NCBI RefSeq assembly: GCF_004210375.1
Contig: NC_134834.1
Location: forward strand, 140,029,009-140,093,008
Length of the DNA: 64,000 nt
Origin: Tachypleus tridentatus
Lineage: Eukaryota; Arthropoda; Merostomata; Xiphosura; Limulidae
Direction: 5' to 3'
The notes under the pieces were generated by a model. That model ran no database searches. It was given only the letters and a program-made list of their open reading frames with translations, and was not told where the DNA came from. Shown piece by piece: positions 48,701 to 60,700 of this stretch. The translations under genes and the position numbers were made by a program. The stretch's first letter is position 1. The number at the start of each line of letters is the position of its first letter.

Positions 48701-51700
48701 GACAGACAAGAAAACCTCGAATATTCTCAAGAGTGAAGAGTTTGACCCTAAGAAGAATAATTTATCTTTAGGAAGCGCTCTGGTTATAGATTTACATATT
48801 CTTGTATCCAATTGATTTCTTGATCTTACGCGCTTTCCTAACAACATGAAAAGAGTCCTACGACTACTATTTCTTCTACAGAAATGCCCCCAATAATAAC
48901 CATCTTACAAGAATAAGTATTGCTATAAAATAGCAACAGATTTACAATTAAATTTGCCCCCCAGTGGCACAGTGGTATGTCTGCGGACTTACACACTAAA
49001 AACCGGGTTTCGATACCCGTGGTGGGCAGAGCACAGATAGCCCATTGTGTAGCTTTGTGCTTAATTCTAAACAAACAAACAAAAATAAAATAAATATAAC
49101 ACGGGAATTCGAAAACAACAATTATTTCAACAAAAAACACCAATTCAATCATTATCCTTAAACTGAAAATACAACAAAAATAACTAATACTACAAAACAC
49201 CATTAAACTTATCTTCAACGTGAAAACCCTACAAAAAAAACCACTTACTCAAAACATCCTTAAACTTATCATTCATGTTAATACGAGGTTTCCTACAACA
49301 ATAATTACTATACAAAGTAAATTCAAATGTAAAGTTAACTTTAGCAAAATATTCTACAACAAGAATTAAGAGTACAAAATATCACCAAAAATAACATTAA
49401 ATTTAACCTGGGAATCTTGCAAAAACGAACTATGCTACAAACTGATAACAAACATATTAGGCTCACCAAAGAATCCTAAAGCATAAGTTGGTACAACAAA
49501 ACATACATTTTCTGAATATAAAATGGTAATTAAATTAAAATTTTCAGAATTTGTCTTCTGTTTGTGATTTTGAAATATGGATTATGGGGAAGAAATGCAG
49601 CCAACAGAATGTCAGTATAATAGCTTTGAATGGAATACGGTATTAAATGTCACTTTTTTATTGTACCCACATCTGGAAATGGGGAGTGTGTTCAGGGTTA
49701 TAATACTTTAAAACATGGACCCTTGAATTCATAACACCAAAACATTTACCACTAGACTACGCCTGGCTCGTACAAATAGAAATAAAAATGTTAACAAGTT
49801 GTACCTGGTTATTCAAAATGTTTAAACAAATGGTTGAACAACTAAATAATAATACTAATAATATAAGAATGAAAAAGACATTCTTATAACAAAAATCTTG
49901 TACTAGATAGAAAATTACGTAATTTGCTATTTTCCACAATTAACATGATGATTAAAAACACAATTTACCTACAAGGTAGCTAGGAATCGAGATTTGGTCC
50001 CTTCGATAGACACAGCGCAGATAGCATGTTGTGTAACTTTGCACTTAACAAGAAAACAAACAAATACACTTACGAGGTATGACGTAACAACTTTTCTGTT
50101 TGGATATTCACAAACTTCCGACTTATCAACACGACTTAGGAAAGACTTTGGTAACTTCTTTTCCAACCTTGTGTGTAGTTCCACCTGAATAACGAAACGT
50201 GGAACTTTTGAAACTGCACATTAGAGGGGTATAATTTCATAGAATTTCATTGTCATTCTATATGTTGGGAAAAAGAAGCTACTTTTCGAAAAAAGGCACA
50301 TAGATGTGTTTTGTCTTAAATTTTGAAATTTGTTATTATGTAACTCACAATACTCACACTTAATGTTTCACGAACTAACAATACATTATAATCAAATTTT
50401 GTCCTGAATTTAAAGTTCAGTTCCAAGTAAGGTGTAACAAAAATGAAAGAATCTGCTCAGGTAATAAAATATTTTCTTTCATCGTCGTTTAGTATATTTT
50501 TCACTTGACGCTTTCACATGCACGGGCGTTATTTATGTCTAGAAAGTATCGAACCAACAATCAGTAAAGACGATTTTTAAAGTTTCAGCAATGGATATGC
50601 TTACATTGTCCATCTGATCGTGAAAATTTAACATAGAAAGCTATATCTAATATTATTTGTCATAAGACAAAGATACCTGCTTTGTAAGACGCTTCAGTTG
50701 AGCATTTCGACGGACAGTTTCAATATCACCTACTGCCAAACCTATCTGGATAAGATCAAACATTAAGTTACACACTAACAGAACATTCAACTTTACTACA
50801 CAAGTAATATCATCGAAAAAACACTTTCTTATTGATTCTGATGTGTTTTTTACAGAAGCAAAAGTAATATACATTATATGATTCAAGCAGTGACAAAGAC
50901 CTCATGACCTATCAAACCTAATAATAACAAGCGAAACGATGGCATAAAACACCTATTCAGTAACGAATTTCCGGTTTTTTTACAGCTAGTTAGGAACATT
51001 TTGCGAATTAAACTTTCGATATTTGTAGAATACTTCCTAAGAAGCTGTGAAACAAAATTCTTTTACAAATAGAATAACGTTTTGTGGACGTTTTCGTCTT
51101 TTTTTGCTATACATTCGATGTTGGATAAAATGGTCAATACTTCGAAAGCAAAGTATTCTAATCGTGGATCTTCAAAATAATATCAACAGAAACCAAGTAA
51201 TTAATTTGTATGATCAGAGAAAATAGATGTTTTTGTGTAATTCAAAGAATTAAATGAAATTTAATATCGAAACATTTTCCATTATAAGGGTAATATTATA
51301 AAGGTGAACAAATACACAAGTTAAAGTTTCTTATTTAAAACTATAGGTCAGATTTTCTTTTCTTTTTTCACAACAAATTGTTCATAAAAATATTAAAGCA
51401 GAAAAGAATGTTAGTAAATGCTATAATTAAAGAAGCACATAGCTGAGATTTATTAACTAACAATGAATAAAACGTATGTACAGAGGCTTATAGCATTATA
51501 TTAAAACGATTTTGAAGCGTTACAACGTCGTCACAGTACACATCACCACATCTATGCATCTTGAAAATAGTTTTAGAGCGTGGTTTCCATTACAAAAGTA
51601 TTCGAATTAGGTTGTAATGTTTAAAGCTCATCCTCTTACTTGTTTCAGCCCCCAGTGGCATTGCGACATGTTTGTGGACAAACACCTCTAAAAAAAGAGT

Positions 51701-54700
51701 TTCGATACCCGTGGTGGGCAGAAAACAGATAGCCCATTGTGTAGCTTTGTGCTTAATATTAAACGAACGAACCTACTTGTTTATTAGATATGCCATCTAG
51801 TGTATGAGAACGAAAGTTTTCCTGCTCCCATTTTTTCTAGAGTTTCATCGCAAATCCTAAGGAATAGCATGGACATCCATAATTCTGCAAGTGCTTGAAT
51901 TGTAAGAGAACTGAACAAATATGCCATGGAAGCAATTTGTACTCAAGTGAAATAGATCACCTTTCCAGAAAGAGATTCTTCTTGACGTTGTGTACTGTTG
52001 CTGGGGACACGTAACTGACTTTTTCCACTGATCATTGTGTTAATGGATTTTCACCTCCTACAAGACACTTTGCTCATCATGGCTGGGTTACAATTTGTTT
52101 CAGATTCCTTTCTTTATGGTATGTATATGTTCACCAACTTTGAGCTACATACCTTTGATTACAGTAATTTATATACAACGATTATCTTTATATTGGCACT
52201 TACTTCTTAATTTCTCTTATAAACATATCTTTGCAATTTGAGTGTGTGAATATTTTGAATCGGAAAAGTGTGTTATATATCATTCCCTGAAGCAATAACT
52301 TTTGGTGAAATCATACTAATAAAAAAACGCTAAAAAATGACAAAATGTAATTCTGACTCATGCCGAATTATCGCGACTTTGTATCGCATACGTTTCTCAC
52401 GTAACTTGCTAAATTGCACGTTCCAAATTTTTTTAATATAAGTTACTAAACTCTCTGTATTTCTGTCTAAGTTCCGTTACTTTAACATTAACAACACTCT
52501 TTATGGCCAAACTCTCCTTCATAATTTTGAGATACTAACAAAAGGAATTAAAACTTATAAGTCATACCCTTTTAAAAAGGGTTAACAGTGTGAAAGAGAC
52601 TTTTTAGCGAAAATTTTAAAAATGTTTGAAAATTGTTGTAAATCTATGCATTTGTATCGTCTGTTGAAAAAGATTGTTTGCACGATTGCGATTTTTTTTT
52701 CACAATCAGAATAAAAATTCCAACAAAGGCTAAGAATAGGAAATTAGGGTTAAAGTTTTATATTTTCTGTCAGTTATTTCAAGCAAAACAAATGTAAAGA
52801 AAATTATATCAAAATTAAAATTGACATCCCGACATTTCAGTTGTAACTTTATTTTGGAGACAACGTGTGGGGACGTATCACAATTTGTCAAAAGTGGATA
52901 TCATGATTTCGCTCGTTTTTTCTCTGATCAGTAGTATGCAATCAGATGTTTATTGAGGTAGCAGTTATCATATTTTACTTGTCCAAAAATTGTTCACGAT
53001 TCCTCATTGGGCTTGACTCCTATAGCTGTAGACTTTCTAGGACTGCTGCAATCAGCAGTGAAACTTTTTCACTATCCTATAAATCACTTCATGTAGATGT
53101 ACCTTGCCTGTCAACTGAAGATCACATACTAGATTGGTTCTTACTCCCACACAAAGTGTTTCATAGGCCTTTCACCTTCTTGTTCCTGACACAGCACTCA
53201 CCTACTACAATGTTGTGATTTTACGGAACTTTTTCATGTTTGTCACATGCTCCAACCACGACCAGCACATTTACCTATTTTATAACTTGAGCTGATAGTC
53301 AATCGTGCACTGTTTAATCATAGAGGTAGAATTTCCCTCTTGTGGGAAACCTGATATGTTGTATCTATTCCGCTTCTACTTGCAGCAGTAGCCACGGTGA
53401 AAATAACTCTTTTTTTGTTTCCTGTTAGCTTCATCTTTATAGCTAGCTTTTACTAGTTTATGTTTAAATTCCTGCAGTTGCTTGTTAGTGACATACTAGC
53501 ACCCACTCACAATGAGCTCCATTTCACAGCAAGCACAGCATCTATTCTCCCCTCTATCTGTTCACTTTTTTCACCTTTGATCCTGTCTCTGATCAGTTAC
53601 CTCTGGTTTCAAATGTAATTGATTATTCTAGGCTTTGCCAGTTATACGCCTTTTTTGTGCTTCCATATACTTTCTTTCCAGCTTGATCATCTCATCTACA
53701 TCTTTTGGTACTATCTTTTTCAGGAGTAACATGTCAGTAGAGCATGTAGTCATGAACTATTCATTTATTAACAGATCAGCCAATCCCTCAAAACCATTTT
53801 AACACTTGGCCATCCCAGTCGACCTTTATAAGTATTGCTGTAGATGTACCACAAGTGCAGTTTCTCTAATGTCAAGTTTAACTTTTCTGAACTTGCCAAA
53901 AAAGAAAAACCTTTCTTGGTGAGTTCATAGCATTTCAGCGGCGTAATACTTAATTTGTTATAGTCTATTGTATCTTGTAAAGTCATAGCTGCTTAAACAT
54001 GTAGGCCTTTTCTTTGAGAAGTGGGGTGAGAGAGACTGCCCAGTTACCTTTATCCCAGTTCTTAGTATGAACGAATCTTCCATATCTCTTCAAGAAAGCA
54101 TCCATGTCACCTGTTTTTATTTATCAAAGTTGGGCAATTTGGATCAACAGGCCCTGACTCCATTGTAATTATTGTGTCTTTTGTTTTTCTGTTCAGTGAG
54201 CTTTGTGATCTCAATTTCTGATCTTATTCTTCCTAATTTGCAGTCTCTTCTCTCTCTTCTTTTCTTCTTTATCAATTTATCAATCTTTTCTATTTTTACC
54301 TGTTTCTTTATTTTTTCTTTTCACCCATCTATTAATATTTTCTTTCTTTCTTTCAGTTGTTCTTCTTTGTTTATGCTCTTCTCTATCTAAACATTGTGTT
54401 TGTTAAGCAAACTCTTACAGATCGCCATCTTTTCGTCCTAGTCACTGATCACTATCTACATCAGGTAACCTGGTTATAATATAGCGTGCTTGTAATCGCT
54501 ACATTTTTTGTCACCACTACATTCAAGCACATAATAGTCTACTTCCGATGTAACTTGCGTCTCCTTTTACCTCTATGTAATCCTGGCTCTATACAAATCA
54601 AGTTCAGTTTTATAGAGAATTAATTCTTTACAATAGGTGTATGAGACTTGTTGGCGATAAATTTCAACAAAAAAGGGACAGCACACAATTAATTTCTTTT

Positions 54701-57700
54701 AAAATAATGTAATCAAAACAAATCAAACATATGTACATAAATTCGTTACACTATTGATTATCATAGTTGTATCCAGAGTTTTGAGTAACTCTCTCGTTTT
54801 TTCGTCAAATTCCACACAGGCGGGTTCAGTTACCTTAGAATACCTTTTGACAAGAAAATTATTATCCTACACTCTGTTGTTACAATATAAATTGTGAAAC
54901 TCACTTGAGAAATCGCCCATTACGTTTACTCTATTAATCACGAAATATAACTTCAATTTTTCACATTGACTTTCATTAACTAACTTGGTCGCCTGTCTAT
55001 ACATATATGTTGCCCAACTGAGACCCAGCACCTTCTGCAAACTATAAGACTTTATGATGTAGCAATATTCATTTAAAGCAACGAGAAAGATTCAGGAGGA
55101 TCGAGTAACATGACGTCAATTCACAACAATTGAACTATGCAACAAATGATTCGTAAACAGCTACGTAAGCAAACATCTCATAATTAGCTCTTCTAGAAAT
55201 GCTAATTTAACCGATATGTATGTCTAACAGTGACATATATAAGATATAACCATAAATGTTTAATAAAATATTATTAAGTAGAAATTATCTCAGAATATAA
55301 TATATATAGAGAGTGATGACAGAATGCATTACGCAAATTAACTTACCAGCAGATTCATTAGCAGAATAGGCATAAGAATAGTGAAACCCATCAGTAAAAT
55401 TATGGCGACGGCTAGTTGTTTCCACGCTGGGACCATCAAATGGCGGAGTGGAAAAAGAAAAGTGCCAATAAAATCAACTTCACCCAACATCATCGTTCCG
55501 ACTTTTGCTAATGATAAGCTGGGATTATAGAAACCTTTTTCCTCCAGACCCTAAGTCAAATATTACATGATATTAATAACAACAGTGGTTTTTTCAATTT
55601 TTTGTTATTTTTAATAGCAGTGTGTTAAAACATTTACACGTAAAAACCTCTGATACTAAAACTATCTTGAAGTATTGTTAGCAGAAGTATTTCTTGGTAT
55701 CATAGTTATGCATCAGTTATTTTTATCAATATTCCAATCATATAATTAAAATACAGTTAGAATTTTGATAAATAATTATTACATTATTATCGGAAAGAAT
55801 ACATATCTGAAAGCCTTTCATGGAGATGATACATAGAAACATGACACCATTTTAATTAACGAGTTTGAAGTAAGTCTAGCTTAAATGTCGCTTATTTACA
55901 CACTAATATATGTTAAAATAGTTAATTACCTCAATTTTGGCCAACAGGATGTAGAAGCTCAAGCCAAAAGCAATAATGAGCACCGAAAATATTAACGTAA
56001 CTTTCAACAATGTAGAAAGAATTTCCAGAAACATGACTACATAAATTCCAACTCGATTAAACCTATGAAACCAACACAAACAAATTAATGAATCTAACAA
56101 GTGACATATAAACTTAATATCTCAGAATATTGCAAAAGTAACTTAAAACAGAGAAATTTGCGTTTACCTTTCGAAATTAACTTCGTTAAAGATATTTTGC
56201 ATTAATGTTTTCAGTCAATCAGGCACTTCAACACTATTTTTAAACACGTGCTAGGTAAACATACCTAAAACCTAATTTTGAAGCTTTGATCTGTGGAACT
56301 GCATTGTGTGTTATTTTAAAATTGCATATTTCAAATATGTTATTCTTGCATATCACAAGTAAGTTACATTTCAGTGAGAAATACCAAATTTTTGAGAGGA
56401 TATTTCAATCTTAAATATGTCGAGCTGAGAAAGTTCACTAATTCAGCAAATGTGACCTTATTTCAAACCATGCATTTAAGAATGTTAATAGAAATATCGC
56501 TTTTAGTGAGTTTTAACATTTACGCTTGTTTACTTTTACGATATTACGGTGATCACTATTAAGAAACCTGTAACCACAAGTTATTGGTCTACAATGTTAA
56601 CCTGTACATCATCTTACTGATATCCAAACTATGTTTCTGTCATAATATTTACGTCATAGGCCTCAATCAGGGAGTTACAAATTTCAAACCGTCTGAGCTT
56701 TGACAAAAAAAGTAAAAAATCTACAAATACTAGAAGTTAGTGTTCTTTTTGGTCTCATTTTAGTGTTAATAATATAAGAATTCGCTCTTAAAAGAACACT
56801 ATGTACTTTGAATATAAAAGCCACAGCTAAAGATATTATGTCAGAGGAATGAGTTCTCTGTAAAGATTTCATGTGCTAACCTTTGAAGAAAGAGAAGATA
56901 GTTGAACCAAGCTAGAAATACGGCCAGAGCTGCTACAATATTTCGTAACGCAGGATGTTCAATCAGAAGTGTATAGTCATCGGACATTAGGCCTGCTGTG
57001 ATGTAAAGACCCCATTCGAGCAGATTTAGTGGTTCTGTGAAGTATCGGACTCGCTACATATTAGAATAGTCACCCATTAGAACAAACATGTACACCTTAC
57101 AAATATATATCTAATTTCACTAATGGAATTAAAATTCGCTATTCTGACTTATACATAGGTTATTTATTCTGTTGTACGTTTTCACACAGACGTATTAAAT
57201 AAGAGAAATAAAACCAACATTTAACGGAACAAAACACGTACTAAAAATGAAACTGTTCCCTGTTTTAAAATACAATAAAAATGTTTACTTAAAATTTTCA
57301 CTGTATAGAGGTAAAGTAAAATACAGTGAGATTGGAAATCTTCATATACTCAACAGTCTATATGTTTCGACTGTGTAATTATTATGACTAAAATATTTTG
57401 CCTCAAGTTAAAACGTATACACAATTTCAAAAATAAATGATCATATTTACATAGTGTGTAACTTCGCTTAACGAATGTCAGCCCACATATTAACAAACAA
57501 CATTCTTCGTTGGTCCTTCATCCTTATTTAATATTTTAAAATGATTTTTTGTTACATTTGATTATCTCAACAGATTCACGGATTTTATTACCAATGAATA
57601 ATGTTTGTAGCTTGTAGTGTTTAGTTTCATCACAATGTTCAGCTAAAGGCGAGGATATCTTTGTATTATTATTTTTTCAACATTCCTTTCCTCTCAATTT

Positions 57701-60700
57701 ATTCTGTATATGTTCCCCGCTTAGACATCGATAAGTCTGCATATTTACAATGCTAAAATTCAGTGTTTGATTCCCCTGGGTGGACACAGCAGAGAGTCGG
57801 ATGTGGTTTTGCTATAATAAAAACACAAACACACACATATTCTGTATATAAAGTTTCTTCTAGTTTCTCCTGTATAAAAATTTCCACATTCACATGTCAT
57901 TTTTTATACAGCAGTTTTTTTTCTCCATTAAATCATTTTTATCTTTAGTGACGATAAAAATCTAGCTACTTTCGTTCATCGTTCTTTAACCAAAATAATA
58001 TTTCGTTGTGTTTTATATTTTTGAATTATTTGATAAAAATAAACCAACGATAAGTGATAACATACGTCTTTATTTCTTAACTTTTTCAACAAATAGTTTC
58101 ACATTTTATTTTATCTTTATACAGTTTGTTTTTTTAATTTCGCGCAAAGCTACTTGAGGGCTATCTGCGATAGCCGTCCCTAATTAAGCAGTGTAAGACT
58201 AGAGGGAAGGCAGCTGGTCATCACCACCCACCGCCAACTCTGAGGCTACTCTTTTGCCAACGAATAGTAGGATTGACTGTAATATTATAAATCCCCCACG
58301 GCTAAAAGAGCGAGCATGTTTGGTGCGACGGGGATTTGAACCCTCGACCCTCTGATTACGAGTCGAACGCCTTAACCAACCCGGCCATGCAGGGCCTAAA
58401 TTTTGAGAGTGGGGCAGTTTCATTTCAATTATTTTTATGTAGCTTTATACGTTTATTTCATTTTTAAAAATACATCTACGTGAAGTTATTTTGTTGATTT
58501 TCTTGTGAGATTTTCTGCTCTGTTTCGTGGCAGAAAATATACCAATATGGCAACAAAAACAACAATACATATTAGTATGTTGTTAATCTGCTAAATAACA
58601 ATTGATAATTACTTGAGGCGATATACCGCATGTTATTCACACTTAAAATACCAGACGGTATTTTATCTTATCAAATTTTTATAATAAAAGAATCAGTTAA
58701 AAACGTTTATGTATTGATAATTCAAAATTTTATAAAATGAGGGGATAATTATTGTAGAGTTGTTGATTGATATGTACTTGCAAAATGTTAGATACACCTT
58801 AAAGCTTTCAAAAAAGTTGTTATGCTAACGGGCCCATACGTAGAATGTTTGAAAGGGAGTTTGTAAATCGTGAGATCAAGTGCTAACACACACTGTATGA
58901 AACACCACTAGCAAGCAAAGCTAATACTACGAGGATTTGGCAGCATGCTTCCCAGAATATTTGTAAAAAAAATAAAATAGGTGCTGCAAGATTAGATTTG
59001 GAAGAAATTGTGCACTAAATGTAACTTAAACAACTGCATGGCTTTTTACATAAAATCCACAAACACCTAATGTAAAGTCAATAAGTTGTCATTCTGTTAT
59101 AACACTGTATGGGAGCTAGACTTAAATTAAGATAAATGTATATGTTTTATTATAGTATTGTACTGTACTACCAACGTACAGAGTAATTATTAATTGTTAA
59201 ATTATATTAATAATTTAAGAACTCTGTACAACAATAGCATATTAGTTCTTTCAGTCATTGACTATCATATACGTATATGTATGCACTGCTAAAATAACAT
59301 GTTAGCATGCTCCGCCATTCTGAGATGCTTTTCCATAAATAACTTACGTACAATTTTAATGTCGATAGAGGTGTCATAACAATGATGTATTAAACTAGAA
59401 CACTCAGTTTTTCTTCAGGTTGTGTACGCCATACAAAACAGATATATAACGTTCACATGACTATGAATTTGGCAAATGACTGTAATTAGGTTAGTCTGAA
59501 CCAAAGTTGGGATGTTTTTATCAAGTTTCAATTAAAGCAGTTTTATTGTTTTGATTTTCTTGTTTCAGTGTTGTTGTTTTTTTGTAGTATTGAAACTTTC
59601 TATATTACTGTAGCGGTCTAAGTTACGTATATATCGATTTTTACTTGTTTTTGTAAAATATAAAATGTTTTTATACTTGTTTATTTTGTTTTTATAATAC
59701 TTTTTTCTTTCTTTTTGTGTCAGGTTTGGGTTGTTTCGACCATGGTTTATCCTGCTATTAGATTTGTAGAATCAGTAGCACTAGATTCTAGGGACACAGA
59801 AAACAGCACGACAGCTGACAGTGATGTCCTCATGGATCGAGTTTCATAAGGGATTCTTATCAGGTTTAGATAGAACTTTTCAACTGAAAGTAATAAAAGA
59901 ATTATGGATAACTACATGAGTAAAAACACAATACACTGGCCTTTATGAGGTCCAAACAGATGAGATATGTGAGAGAACAAATGGAAAAAATAAGGTCATG
60001 AGAAGAGTAATGGTACAGAAGAATCATGTTGGCTGACATATATTACTGGCAGTTATTTGTTTATTGTGAAGGCCCCGTGTAACAACAGAGTTTTCACTTC
60101 TTAAGTTATTACATAATAGAAACGTTAAGGAGTGGTCCAGAGACGAAGCCGAGTCATGAAATGTGTTAGAATACGTGACTAGGTGGAGACAAAGGTTAGG
60201 AAAGGGACAAAAGTTAATGGCTAAAACTACACAGTAAAACAGGAAAACAAAAACTTAGCTAAGATAAGAATGCTTAAGAAATTAAACTTAAAGTGAAGCA
60301 TTTAGTTGCGACGGTGGATCCAGTACCCTAAAATAACTTAGTGTCAAGGAGGATAGATCCTTTCCCTATAATTAAGCATGTTGGTACAGTGATACATGAG
60401 GTAGATGTAAATTATGTGGAAGTAAGTAGTTAAAGGAATATTTCATGTTAATACGCTCGAGTCACAGTAACAGGAGAAAGTGTATGAGAATGTGAGAGAT
60501 TTTGAGAATTTATTTGACGATAGACCTGGACAGAATTTGATTAATTGAACACTTGATAAAAGTAACCCAAAAGGATAGTGAAAAAAACAGTGCTTGATAA
60601 TCGTGAAAGGACTTAAGAAATTAAAAGACTTTCTTTTAGGTATATTATCTATTTTATAAAAAGACCAATGACCGTACAGAATGAAGAATAGAACTGTAAG

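Noticed and set aside
48838..49218. 126-codon minus-strand open frame, the third longest uninterrupted frame type here
   Set aside because: It reads through an antisense SINE B and AT-rich sequence; hydrophobic text has no match to any family I know.
51772..52929. Continuation of the Gypsy gag/protease remnant into integrase or RT
   Set aside because: Minus-strand reading gives no stretch that matches either domain.
54172..54390. 72-codon open frame rich in Ser, Phe and Leu
   Set aside because: A translation of the pyrimidine tract; low-complexity artefact.
58199..58423. 74-codon minus-strand open frame
   Set aside because: Entirely the SINE A head and body read as protein.
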